64,000 nucleotides of DNA from NCBI GenBank assembly GCA_036338435.1, contig JAYZCG010000051.1, positions 1 through 64,000 on the forward strand. Direction: 5' to 3'. Of the stretch, positions 1 through 7,910 are shown piece after piece; the first letter of the stretch is position 1; the number at the start of each line of letters is the position of its first letter. The translations under genes and the position numbers were made by a program. Under the pieces are notes generated by a model. The model was not told where the DNA came from and did not search any database. It saw only the letters and a list, made by a program, of their open reading frames with translations. The DNA is from JAPYTY01 sp036338435 (lineage in GTDB: Bacteria; Acidobacteriota; UBA6911; RPQK01; JADFOI01).

Positions 1-109
1 TGACAGAGCTAAGAAGACGGAAGATCTGCCCGAGTGGCTGACCTTCTTCAAAACTCATCCCGCCACCGATGACAGAATCCGAAGGCTCAAAGAAAAACTT
101 GCAGTATAA
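1..109 (+). CDS. M48-family zinc metallopeptidase, C-terminal fragment (5' end outside window)
   Basis: The first 36 codons visible here are open and end at the TAA at 107-109. The peptide contains THPATDDRIRRL, the C-terminal signature of periplasmic or membrane M48 peptidases of the BepA/LoiP/HtpX type, where a 'THPxTxxRI..L' segment closes the catalytic domain. The HExxH zinc motif would lie upstream, outside the window, so activity cannot be judged. The known role of the family is degradation of misfolded envelope proteins. The call rests on this one short motif. Confidence 0.7.
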   Translation, partial: DRAKKTEDLPEWLTFFKTHPATDDRIRRLKEKLAV

Positions 110-156
110 ACCTGTCGAAGTCTTCAAAATGCAAGACTACCTTTGCCTATCAGTTC

Positions 157-185
157 TTTCCGATTTTATCTGCTTTCGCTATAAT
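157..185 (+). promoter_or_regulatory. Probable sigma-70 promoter of tRNA-Cys
   Basis: A perfect TATAAT lies at 180-185, about 17 bases before the first base of the tRNA, which fits a start point near 192. The matching -35 region around 157-162 is poor, so the call rests mainly on the -10 box and its position. Confidence 0.45.
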
Positions 186-201
186 TACAGTTCATACCAG
201 T

Positions 202-275
202 GGCGGCGTACCCAAGTGGCTTAAGGGGGAGGTCTGCAAAACCTTTATTCGGCGGTTCGAATCCGCCCGCCGCCT
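202..275 (+). tRNA. tRNA-Cys (anticodon GCA)
   Basis: A full cloverleaf can be drawn. The acceptor stem GGCGGCG (202-208) pairs with CGCCGCC (268-274). The T arm GGCGG-TTCGAAT-CCGCC is perfect. The anticodon loop CTGCAAA lies on a 5-bp stem with one G-U pair. The anticodon GCA reads UGC/UGU cysteine codons, and the discriminator base is T (U73), the cysteine identity element. The 3' CCA is not encoded and must be added by a nucleotidyltransferase. A TATAAT box sits just upstream. Confidence 0.97.
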
Positions 276-489
276 TTCTTTAACCTATTTAAGTTATTAT
301 ATGTAAAGGAGTTATGGGTTCCTGTTTTTGACCCGCTTGAACCACGGGATTCCATTACACCTCTAGTTTCTCTGGTAGTTTGCTCCCCCTTTTTGGGAAT
401 ATTATCTTGCAGGGTATATATGCCATCCCCTATTTGTGCGATAAACTATTTCCAATTACAGTCAACCACACGACGTGTTGGAGAACGCT

Positions 490-1020
490 ATGCTTCAATG
501 GCTAGGTGAAGTCTCAATTCTCGTTCTGTTCTTGGGTATCCTCATTATGGTTTTTCAGAAATATGGGGCAAGGGGAGCTGTGGTTGTAGCTATCTTATTG
601 ACGTTTTTCCTCTTTGCGTTCGTATATGGTCAACCAACTCAGTTGCCTCCTGTAAGAGGATCAATGCCTTCCATTAATAGTCAGTGGACGAAAGTTAGTG
701 AAAATGAAATTGGAGACACCTTTTATATTGATTTCAATACGGTCAAAAAAGGTGATGAGCATTTTCATTATTGGGAGTTAAATGATCTTGTAAAACCACT
801 TACTGGTGGAGCTTTATCCGCTAAAACCTATCGGGAAGTCGACTGTGGTATTCCTCGGAAAAGGAGAGCGCTTAGTTACATGTTGTACAAAGAATCAATG
901 GGTAAGGGAACAGCGTATTCGACTGTGATTCCTAAGGAATTAGTGTGGATCGATCCTTCTCCAGGTTCTAGTAGTGAAAAAATACTAGATGCAGTTTGTG
1001 ATTACGCTGACTGCTTCTAG
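490..1020 (+). CDS. Membrane-anchored adhesin-E-like domain protein
   Basis: The protein has two hydrophobic N-terminal segments (about residues 7-24 and 29-47) followed by an extracytoplasmic domain of about 125 residues. The pattern FYIDFNTVKKG...YYWELND...KTYREVDCGIPRKRR...ESMGKG resembles the surface-adhesin E family (PF16747-like), with a conserved pair of cysteines. I chose the ATG at 490 because GGAG sits 6 bases upstream; a GTG at 475 is in frame but lies before that site. The gene faces a paralogue (985-1431, minus strand) and overlaps it by 36 bp at the 3' end. The function of this domain in bacteria like this one is not known to me; the family name does not prove adhesion. Confidence 0.65.
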   Translation: MLQWLGEVSILVLFLGILIMVFQKYGARGAVVVAILLTFFLFAFVYGQPTQLPPVRGSMPSINSQWTKVSENEIGDTFYIDFNTVKKGDEHFHYWELNDLVKPLTGGALSAKTYREVDCGIPRKRRALSYMLYKESMGKGTAYSTVIPKELVWIDPSPGSSSEKILDAVCDYADCF

Positions 1021-1431
1021 TATCTCTTTAGCAACAGAATCTAGGATAGGATGCCTCCACCCTGGCGCCTCAGGAGTGTTGGTCGCACTTGTTGATCCCT
1101 TACCCATCGATTCTCTATAAAACAAATTGCTAAGCCCTCTCTCTTTTCGAGGAATACCACAGTCAACTTCAATATAGGTTTTCACAGAAATATTTCCGTT
1201 GGGGAATGGTTTCAAATAATCACGCAACTCCCAGTAATAAACGTACCCACCACCTTTTTTTATAGTATCTAAATCTACATAGATGGTAGCGTCTCCCAAC
1301 ATATTTTTACCAAACTCCGTCCACCCCTCAACAACAGTGGGCCGAGTTGTTGACTCCCTTGTAGTGGAATTACAAAAAGATGCGAACATCATTAACAACA
1401 TCAATATAGGAAGTAGGGTTGGCTTATTCAT
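985..1431 (-). CDS. Secreted adhesin-E-like domain protein, paralogue of its convergent neighbour
   Basis: The N-terminus has a signal peptide (hydrophobic residues 5-20, ending FASFC-NS, a poor lipobox). The body shares the neighbour's pattern almost block by block: IYVDLDTIKKGG, YYWELRDYLKP, KTYIEVDCGIPRKERGLS and ESMGKGS. The two genes are therefore an inverted duplicate pair rather than chance convergence. This copy has one signal sequence instead of two membrane segments, so the partners probably sit in different places (periplasm or outer membrane against inner membrane). The stop codon lies inside the 3' end of the plus-strand gene. No ribosome site stands out. Function is not established. 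Confidence 0.6.
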   Translation of the reverse strand: MNKPTLLPILMLLMMFASFCNSTTRESTTRPTVVEGWTEFGKNMLGDATIYVDLDTIKKGGGYVYYWELRDYLKPFPNGNISVKTYIEVDCGIPRKERGLSNLFYRESMGKGSTSATNTPEAPGWRHPILDSVAKEILEAVSVITNCI

Positions 1432-1569
1432 CGATGAACTGGAATGTCTGCTCGTATTCCATCTGTTTTAGGGCGTCGTTGATATACGAAAACCACCAGT
1501 TTCAAGCTCCCCTCGAAACAGCTCTAAATACCCCAATGTGCCAATGTTGTACCCGCGGGGAACCCTTTT

Positions 1570-2751
1570 TCAGAATCGCCATGATCTCCTGACGATAGAG
1601 GCGTCTCCGATCTCGGCGATGGAACGTGTCCCGCACTGCGCCATCACAAGATGGAGCTCGCGCTGGAGAAGGGACAAGACGGTCTCTACGCCAACCTGAC
1701 CAAACGACGAGACTCCCCACTGATATGGCCGACCTATACAGATCGCGCGCGCTCCTAGCGCAAGGGCCTTGAACACATCGGTGCCTCGGCGAAAACCTCC
1801 GTCCACCAACACCGGTATCCGGCCACGAACGGCCCGAACGACTTCCGGCAAACAGTCCACGGCTGCCCGCCCGGTTTCCGTCGATCGTCCACCATGGTTG
1901 GATACGACAATGCCGTCAGCACCGTACTGGACGCAAAGTTCCGCATCCTCGGAAGTAACGATCCCCTTCACAAGAACGTTCATCCTCGTAGCATCTTTGA
2001 TCTGGCGGAGTGTATCCCATGTGAGACGGTTCTGCCGGATATTTCCTCCGGGTCGGCCAATCCTCGGTTCGGTAGTATGACAACTCGTACATTGACGCGT
2101 ATCGAGACGTCGAAGTCGCTGCGTGGTCTCAACATTCCTGCCCGCGAGGCTGTCGACGGTCCACACTAGAACCGGGGCGCCCGCACTCTCCACGCGCTTG
2201 ACCGTCTGCAAAGTATCTCCGAGATCCTGCGAGGCGTAAAGTTGATACCAGACGGGACCGCCCCGCTCGCTCATCACTCGCTCGATCGGGCGTTCCGATT
2301 CCTGGCCACTCGCGAGAATCTGCAGGGTCTGGAGCTTCTGCGCGGCCCGCGCAACAGCGTACGCCCCTTCGGCATGAAAGATGGTTCCACACGGCGCCAG
2401 TGCAATCGGTGTCTTCCACCGCGTCCCAAAGAGATCGACGCTCATGTCGATTGTGCTGATGTCCACTAGGCGCCGCGGACGCAACTGGTAGTGTGAAAAC
2501 CCCTCTCTATCTGCTTTCAGCGTTGCCTCATCGTCCACGCCGGTAGCCAGGTAGCCCCAATGCGCAGGAGGTAAAGCCTTCCGGGCAGCCGCTTCGAACT
2601 CCAACACATTGATGGCCTCTTCAGGCCTAGATATGATGAAGTCTTCTTGAAAGACGGCACCGAGCGATCCCACGCTCGCGAAGAAGGGACTGCTTGCGAG
2701 GAACCTCAGGAATGCACGACGACTTCGATCAGAACCTAGCGCAATGGGCAT
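1570..2751 (-). CDS. Tat-exported FMN-dependent alpha-hydroxy-acid oxidase/dehydrogenase with CxxCH motif
   Basis: This belongs to the glycolate oxidase/lactate dehydrogenase/lactate monooxygenase family, which oxidises 2-hydroxyacids to 2-oxoacids with FMN. Visible landmarks are WYQLY (168-172), TVD (198-200), VKG with Lys262, and the signature SNHGGR (284-289) holding the catalytic His286 and Arg289. The C-terminal GGxRRGTDVxKALALGA phosphate-binding region follows. The N-terminus SRRAFLRFL is a twin-arginine signal, so the folded flavoprotein should be exported. A CTSCH sequence (221-225) in the loop after strand 4 matches the haem-c attachment motif. The gene is clearly richer in GC than its surroundings. 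The substrate cannot be deduced from sequence. Confidence 0.85.
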   Translation of the reverse strand: MPIALGSDRSRRAFLRFLASSPFFASVGSLGAVFQEDFIISRPEEAINVLEFEAAARKALPPAHWGYLATGVDDEATLKADREGFSHYQLRPRRLVDISTIDMSVDLFGTRWKTPIALAPCGTIFHAEGAYAVARAAQKLQTLQILASGQESERPIERVMSERGGPVWYQLYASQDLGDTLQTVKRVESAGAPVLVWTVDSLAGRNVETTQRLRRLDTRQCTSCHTTEPRIGRPGGNIRQNRLTWDTLRQIKDATRMNVLVKGIVTSEDAELCVQYGADGIVVSNHGGRSTETGRAAVDCLPEVVRAVRGRIPVLVDGGFRRGTDVFKALALGARAICIGRPYQWGVSSFGQVGVETVLSLLQRELHLVMAQCGTRSIAEIGDASIVRRSWRF

Positions 2752-2871
2752 AATGGCTCTCCTTTTGAAAGTTACTTCTTTATAGCACTACCTATTTAAA
2801 ATCTGAATCCTTTTTTTATCTCCTTCAACATCGTCACTACTTAATGAGATGTTTCGCGTTACACTTGCTAA

Positions 2872-3063
2872 TGTGGAAATCATGTGGAAATATTCAACCA
2901 CACCCAACCAAAACTTGCAGTCTGCAGCCACATCGCCTGGGGAGAAAACAGCACTGAACAAGATCTCATAAATCTTGCCCGCGAAAGATACCCGGGCCCA
3001 TTGGTAATAGGACGGGAGCTGATGCAGATCAAAATTGGCAAGATGGTTGAGGTTGTAAAATAA
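2872..3063 (+). pseudogene. Relic of a metallo-beta-lactamase-fold hydrolase (C-terminal 63 codons only)
   Basis: In the 445-bp space between 2751 and 3197, one frame is open from the codon after the TAA at 2869-2871 to a TAA at 3061. It has no convincing start. The peptide contains QPKLAVCSHI, DLINLARERYPGPLVIGRDL-like (here GREL) and a closing MQIKIGKMVEV. This resembles the C-terminus of RNase Z-like MBL hydrolases, where '(T)KPKLAVYSHI...Y.GPL.VGeDLM...I' is a recurring pattern. The zinc-binding HxHxDH part is absent upstream, so this looks like a 5'-deleted remnant. The assignment is from memory of the family pattern and needs a search. Confidence 0.4.
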
Positions 3064-3196
3064 AGGATATTAGGAGTATTCTGTTCGTTGTGAATTCCAG
3101 AGCGAAAGTTCTACATGTGTTGGTGAATACTGCTGGTTCCGTGGACTAGCCTGGCAAATACCTACGAATAAACACCCAACGCTTGAGGTAAAGCTT

Positions 3197-4423
3197 ATGC
3201 AAAGTAAAGCGCTTTCCATTCTGACCATCACGGGCTTTCTATATCTAGTTCTGACCGCAACCACCGAGGCGCAGAGAGGGCGAGGCGGCGAGGAAATCCA
3301 GTTGTCGGCGGGAGCGGGCCAGAAGTTAATCCAAAACCTGTGCACCCAGTGTCACGGCCTTAACCAAATCGTTCGCTCAGCGGGATACGACCAGGCTGGT
3401 TGGCGGGCATTAATCGACACAATGATGGCATTGCCGGATGCCCAGGCCAACACCATAACCAAGTACCTGACCGAGCATTTTCCCGAGCGGCCAGGACGAC
3501 GGCCCACTTTGGTTTCGGGTAATGCGTCGATCGAGATCACCGAGTGGATGGTACCAACCCTTGGCCAACGGTCACGTGACCCAATCCAGGCACCAGATGG
3601 CTCGATCTGGTGGACAGGAATGTGGGCCAGCCTAGCAGGACGGATCGATCCCGAGACAGGCGAAATGGAAGAATTTCATCTGCCGCCCAACGCACGGCCA
3701 CACAGTATACTTCCCGACGTATACGGAAATATCTGGTATACGGGAAACAGCAATTCTACCATTGGCAAACTTGACCCCAAGACTGGCATCATTACCGAAT
3801 ACCCAACCAAATCCCGTGATCCTCACACAGCTGTCTTCCACCCAAATGGGAATCTCTACTTCACTGCCCAGCGGGCCGGCATGCTTGGGCGCCTAGACCC
3901 CAGAACTGGTGAAATCACTGAAATTCAGACGGAACCAAGACCATACGGCATTCAGGTGGCCTCCGACAGTACAATTTGGGTCGCGTACAACGGCACCAAC
4001 AAGATCGGGGCCTTGAATCCCAAAACGATGGATGTCCACTACTACGAAGTGCCGAACAAAGAGTCACGCATTCGCAGGCTTGGACTCACAAGCGACGGCA
4101 TGGTCTGGTACGGAAACTCCACTCAAGGCCGTATCGGGAAGCTCAACCCGGAAACGGGTGAAATCCAAGAGTGGCATTCACCCAGTGGGCCAGATGCTCA
4201 TCCCTATGCTTTCGCCGTGGTGAACGATGTCATCTGGTACAACGAATCGGGGATGAGGCCCGACGCACTCGTGCGCTTCGACCCGAAGACGGAACAGTTC
4301 CAGAGTTGGGCCATTCCCTCTGGCGTTGGCATAATTCGAAATTTCTGGGTAACCGAGGAGGGCAATCTGCTGATTCATCAAACCAGCACAAACCGCATAG
4401 GCTTGGTGAAAATACAGAACTAG
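3197..4423 (+). CDS. Secreted cytochrome c / virginiamycin-B-lyase-like beta-propeller protein
   Basis: Residues 1-25 form a signal peptide. A small haem-c domain follows, with CTQCH at 49-53 and the downstream AGYDQAGWRALIDTMM and ITKYLTEHFP segments typical of these mono-haem domains. From about residue 108 to the end lies a beta-propeller of repeated blades with the signature (I/L)G.L(D/N)P.TG.I.E, like streptogramin B lyase (Vgb) and related NHL-type propellers. The ATG at 3197 has GAGG upstream. Such fusions are common in soil and marine bacteria and are often linked to periplasmic oxidations. Streptogramin lyase activity should not be assumed. The upstream 2-hydroxyacid oxidase also carries a CxxCH motif and could be an electron partner; that is inference. 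Confidence 0.8.
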   Translation: MQSKALSILTITGFLYLVLTATTEAQRGRGGEEIQLSAGAGQKLIQNLCTQCHGLNQIVRSAGYDQAGWRALIDTMMALPDAQANTITKYLTEHFPERPGRRPTLVSGNASIEITEWMVPTLGQRSRDPIQAPDGSIWWTGMWASLAGRIDPETGEMEEFHLPPNARPHSILPDVYGNIWYTGNSNSTIGKLDPKTGIITEYPTKSRDPHTAVFHPNGNLYFTAQRAGMLGRLDPRTGEITEIQTEPRPYGIQVASDSTIWVAYNGTNKIGALNPKTMDVHYYEVPNKESRIRRLGLTSDGMVWYGNSTQGRIGKLNPETGEIQEWHSPSGPDAHPYAFAVVNDVIWYNESGMRPDALVRFDPKTEQFQSWAIPSGVGIIRNFWVTEEGNLLIHQTSTNRIGLVKIQN

Positions 4424-4443
4424 ACCAACTGTAGACATTTCTA

Positions 4444-4471
4444 AACGTGACCTTCTCTGAAAGGTCACGTT
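4444..4471 (+). terminator. Terminator-like hairpin after the cytochrome c/propeller gene
   Basis: A perfect 11-bp inverted repeat (AACGTGACCTT / AAGGTCACGTT) with a 6-base loop starts 20 bases after the stop codon. No T-run follows, so if it terminates transcription it is not a classical intrinsic terminator. It could instead protect the mRNA 3' end. Confidence 0.55.
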
Positions 4472-4597
4472 GCTAGTCGGAAAATATCTTCCGGGGGGTT
4501 AAGATTGATAGGAAACCCTGACAGATCAATGGATTAGCTTAGAAAATGAGAAATCTTCATGCCCTCATTTCTGCAATTTGGAGCCCTGGATTACCCC

Positions 4598-4627
4598 TTG
4601 ACATGTCGCCCGTGAAGAATCAATACT
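4598..4627 (+). promoter_or_regulatory. Sigma-70-like promoter of the DapA-family operon
   Basis: A perfect TTGACA (4598-4603) is followed after 18 bases by AATACT (4622-4627). It stands about 55 bases before the GTG start of the first DapA-family gene, just after the hairpin closing the previous gene, where an operon promoter is expected. Confidence 0.55.
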
Positions 4628-4685
4628 AACCGTTCAAACAGGGGTGAAACCGCCGCAATAGTTACTTGGAAAGGAAATCCCAGCA

Positions 4686-5711
4686 GTGGAATATACGAAA
4701 AAAGATGGCAAGCAATGGGCCCGAGAGCACCTAAAGGGAATCTTCGGGGCCTCCATCCCCACCTACTCTGGCGATCCCCTAGCACTGGATGAAAAAGCTT
4801 GCCGTCAAGATCTACAGCGCCTCATCAGCCTGGGAGTTACCGGAATCTACCTTGCTAATTCGTTCAACTGCACCCAAGAGGAATGGCGGCGTTTCATGCA
4901 GATCGGAGTTGAAGAATGTGCTGGAAAAGTTGTCTCGCTGGTCCTAGTCCACCCCGATACGATAGCCGGCATGTTCGAGCAAACTTCCTATGCTGAGCAG
5001 ATCGGCGCCGATGTCGTCAATCTGATGACGCCACCCTCCTTCGTACCCTCTTCGGATGAGGACATCTACGATATCCATAAGAAGGTTGCGGATAGTGTAA
5101 ACATCGGCGTAACCCTCTACCCGGCACCCAAGGCAGGCTATGTCATGAGCCCTCATGTTATAGCCCGTCTGGCCGAGATAACTAACATAGTGGGCTCTAA
5201 GCAAAGTCCTGCGGACAATGTCCATAATCTGCAGACCTTCCGCTTGGCAGGAGACAAGATTGTCATTGGAATTCCCGGAGAACGCGATTGGCCACTATTG
5301 ATAGAGTACGGCCTGCAGACGACCATGGGAACGCCCTTTGCAGCGATGTTTCAAACACTTGAAAACCCTTGGCTACAGGAATACTGGGACGCACTTCAAG
5401 CCCGCAACTGGTCGCTAGCCATGGAGTGGTATTGGCGACTAGCTCCTTTGCGGGAGGTATTTTGGAGGGTAAACGGGTTCTATTTCAGCCAGGTAGGAAC
5501 CTACCCCTTCAAGATTTGGAAATACTGGATGGGCATGCTGGGGTTTAACCACAGTTCCATCCGCCAGCCTGTACCAGGCTTAAGCAAAACTGAAAAAGAA
5601 CTGGTGCGTTCGGTACTGATTCGGGTTGGTTTCATTGACGAAGCAACGGCAGCGGCACGTGAACCCGATGCACCAGTAGCCGCCAAGCTCTCAGGGGTAG
5701 GGAGTAAGTGA
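4686..5711 (+). CDS. Dihydrodipicolinate synthase (DapA) family aldolase/lyase, paralogue 1
   Basis: This is a (beta/alpha)8-barrel class I aldolase of the DapA/NanA superfamily, which condenses or cleaves 2-oxoacids through a lysine Schiff base. Key residues align: GVTGIY (Thr52, equivalent to the GTTGE threonine), LYPAP (Tyr145, the proton-relay tyrosine) and GSKQS (Lys172, Schiff-base lysine). At 341 residues it is longer than the usual ~295, with a tryptophan-rich C-terminal extension. The GTG start follows GGAAAGGA. The stop overlaps the start of the second paralogue (TGATG), so they are translationally coupled. The neighbours (a NitT/TauT-type transporter, a PuuE-like hydrolase) argue for catabolism of an imported compound rather than lysine synthesis. 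The substrate is unknown. Confidence 0.85.
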   Translation: MEYTKKDGKQWAREHLKGIFGASIPTYSGDPLALDEKACRQDLQRLISLGVTGIYLANSFNCTQEEWRRFMQIGVEECAGKVVSLVLVHPDTIAGMFEQTSYAEQIGADVVNLMTPPSFVPSSDEDIYDIHKKVADSVNIGVTLYPAPKAGYVMSPHVIARLAEITNIVGSKQSPADNVHNLQTFRLAGDKIVIGIPGERDWPLLIEYGLQTTMGTPFAAMFQTLENPWLQEYWDALQARNWSLAMEWYWRLAPLREVFWRVNGFYFSQVGTYPFKIWKYWMGMLGFNHSSIRQPVPGLSKTEKELVRSVLIRVGFIDEATAAAREPDAPVAAKLSGVGSK

Positions 5712-6718
5712 TGGAATACACGCGTAAGGACGCCAAAGCTTGGGCACGGGAAAACCTCAAAGGCATGGTCAGCGGGTGCAACCAGGTTTTTACGCATGAC
5801 ACGCTAGAGTTGGACGAAACGGCACTTCGTCACGACGTGAATCACCTCGTCGGTCTGGAAGTGGGAGGAATTTACTTCGCCGGCCACGTAACACTCACCC
5901 CTGCGGAATGGCGCCAATTCGTCAAGGTTGGGGTTGCGGCGACTGCTGGACGCACCGTCACAGTAGTGGATATCCATCCCGACTCTATGAGTGAGTTCAT
6001 CCCACAGGCTGAATATGCCCAGAGCGTGGGAGCCGATCTGCTCAATGTTATCACCCCCCCAAGCTTTCGTGCTTCCTGTGAACAGGATGTCTTTGACATC
6101 TACAAGCGCTTGTCCCAGGCCGTCGACATCGGCATCAGTCTCTTCATCAATCCTAAAGCAGGTTACACCATGAGCCCACAAATGATCGCTGATCTGGCAG
6201 AATTGGATACGATTGTGGCCACCAAAAACAGCGCTTACGAGACTATACATACCCTGGAGACCTTTCGACTGGCAGGGCACAAACTCGTCGTCGGCGTCCC
6301 GGGGGCTCAGGACTGGGCTGTCTTCGCTGGACATGGTCTGCAATTATCAATGGGGACCCCTCATGCCCGAATGTTTCAGACCCACGAACATCGGTGGGCT
6401 CAAGAGTACTGGGATTTCCTTATGATGCACGACTGGCAACGGGCTTGGCAGATCCATGAAGAACGCATCCGGCCTCTACTAGACCTGTTCTGGCGGACCT
6501 TTGGACCCTACTTCCACCAGGCCCAAGTCTATCCGCTCGGTCACTACAAGTACTGGGAGGGCCTGCTCGGCATGAGTGGGGGACCCATGCGCCAACCCAT
6601 GCCCACCCTGAGATCTCAGGACAAGCACTTGATCCGTAACAGCCTGATCCGCTCCGGCCTTATAACCTCAAAACAAGCGGAGGAAGCCGAACGGAGAATG
6701 GAACTGGTCCTCGCCTAG
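5711..6718 (+). CDS. DapA family protein, paralogue 2, with altered active-site residues
   Basis: This is a gap-free homologue of the preceding gene over the first 180 residues (MEYTRKDAKAWARENLKG at the N-terminus). The ATG at 5711 overlaps the previous TGA; an in-frame GTG at 5708 is less likely because both paralogues then begin alike. The Schiff-base lysine is kept (ATKNS, Lys172). The tyrosine of the YNxP-type motif is Phe145 (LFINP), and the threonine of the GxTG turn is Gly52 (EVGGIY). Classical DapA chemistry needs that tyrosine and threonine for proton relay. The protein may catalyse a different reaction, need its partner, or act as a non-catalytic subunit of a mixed tetramer. Confidence 0.85.
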   Translation: MEYTRKDAKAWARENLKGMVSGCNQVFTHDTLELDETALRHDVNHLVGLEVGGIYFAGHVTLTPAEWRQFVKVGVAATAGRTVTVVDIHPDSMSEFIPQAEYAQSVGADLLNVITPPSFRASCEQDVFDIYKRLSQAVDIGISLFINPKAGYTMSPQMIADLAELDTIVATKNSAYETIHTLETFRLAGHKLVVGVPGAQDWAVFAGHGLQLSMGTPHARMFQTHEHRWAQEYWDFLMMHDWQRAWQIHEERIRPLLDLFWRTFGPYFHQAQVYPLGHYKYWEGLLGMSGGPMRQPMPTLRSQDKHLIRNSLIRSGLITSKQAEEAERRMELVLA

Positions 6719-6774
6719 TGGCTCAAGAAATACACCTGGCTTGGCCAGATAATCTCCTGAGGTTGCCCTAGGAT

Positions 6775-7848
6775 ATGGATTCTCTGGACCGCCTGTACCA
6801 ACTTCAACGTTCCCTGACCCGTCGCGGGTTTTTGGGTAGCGGGCTGGCCGGAATGATGGGTTCTTTGGTTGGCGGACTATCTACTAGTCAAGCTGCTCAA
6901 GCCTTTGCCGGAGCTCAGGTCAGTGCTAGCGTCGGCCCCTCCGGATCCGCCATAGCTATCTTCATAGCCCAGCAGGCAGGCTATTTCAAAGCGGCACAGA
7001 TTGACATGAAGATCCAGCCGGAACGGAATTCGGCTTTGGCCATTCAGCTAATGGCCGGTGGACAGACCCAACTCGCCAGCCCTGCCGCAGCGGCCTTTCT
7101 TAATAATGCCGTCCTGCGAGGTGCCGACATTATTCTAGTCTCTTCCATGGCCCGCGTCAGCGGCAAACACGAAAACACTGGGATTGTGGTAAGTGACAAA
7201 CTTTACAAGGAAGGGGTCCGGTCAATCCAAGATCTGAGGGGCCGTGAGATTCATGTTCAGTTTGGCATAGATTCTTCGGTCGGCAAGTCCATGAAAATGG
7301 CCCTGGAAGAATTCGGCGTAGCCGAGGATGAGGTCAAGTTCAAAAACTGGTTTCGGATACCCCAGATGCAGCAAGCCATTCTGGCAGGCATCATCGATGT
7401 TGCCATCCTACTGGAGCCGAATGTCTCGCTTTTTCAAAAAAAGGCTGGGATTCATCCTATTTATTTCGCCGATCAACTGTCCGATGGCGATCACACTCAA
7501 GTTCTAGCTATGCCCCGAGAGTGGGTGGAACAGAATGAGGAGGCGACAATCCGACTGTTAGTGGCCTACCTGAGGGCGATCCAGATCTACCAAGAAGCTC
7601 AGGCTTCAGGATGGACCGCGCATCCGGTGATCAAGCAGACCCTGATGCAGGTGATCGGAGTGCCAGCGGAAATCATCGATGGATATCAGGGTGTGTATTA
7701 TGAAACTGTCCCTTTCATCGATCTCGATATCTACCGCCGGCAGATCAGTACCTTTGTGGGCAGGGGAATCCAGACACTCGTACCTCCGGAAGAGTATGTA
7801 GAGATGAAATACCTACGCCAGGCTGCCGATCGACTCGGACTGGCATAA
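6775..7848 (+). CDS. NitT/TauT-type ABC transporter substrate-binding protein, Tat signal
   Basis: This is a periplasmic binding protein of the NMT1/SsuA/TauA type. After the export signal it reads through GSAIAIFIAQQAGYFK and then a LAIQLMAGGQTQLA segment, the usual N-lobe of the family. SLTRRGFLG (residues 13-21) is a twin-arginine motif followed by a hydrophobic stretch and an alanine-rich cleavage region, so it is likely exported folded. It lies 56 bases after the second DapA paralogue and is probably co-transcribed. Its permease and ATPase are just beyond, on the opposite strand. The ligand is not predictable; the family carries sulfonates, nitrate, thiamine precursors and other small organics. 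Confidence 0.85.
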   Translation: MDSLDRLYQLQRSLTRRGFLGSGLAGMMGSLVGGLSTSQAAQAFAGAQVSASVGPSGSAIAIFIAQQAGYFKAAQIDMKIQPERNSALAIQLMAGGQTQLASPAAAAFLNNAVLRGADIILVSSMARVSGKHENTGIVVSDKLYKEGVRSIQDLRGREIHVQFGIDSSVGKSMKMALEEFGVAEDEVKFKNWFRIPQMQQAILAGIIDVAILLEPNVSLFQKKAGIHPIYFADQLSDGDHTQVLAMPREWVEQNEEATIRLLVAYLRAIQIYQEAQASGWTAHPVIKQTLMQVIGVPAEIIDGYQGVYYETVPFIDLDIYRRQISTFVGRGIQTLVPPEEYVEMKYLRQAADRLGLA

Positions 7849-7910
7849 CCGAGAGATGAAGATAACTGTCTTGACAGGACTCAGCTCTGTCTCCATCAGG
7901 AGGAGTGGGT

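Noticed and set aside
1502..2469. Several long frames on both strands inside the 2-hydroxyacid oxidase gene
   Set aside because: They are by-products of the high G+C and codon pattern of the real gene, whose family motifs are continuous across the region.
7865..7890. CTGTC-TT-GACAG mini-palindrome between the converging binding-protein and permease genes
   Set aside because: Five-base stem without a T-run on either strand; too weak for a bidirectional terminator call.
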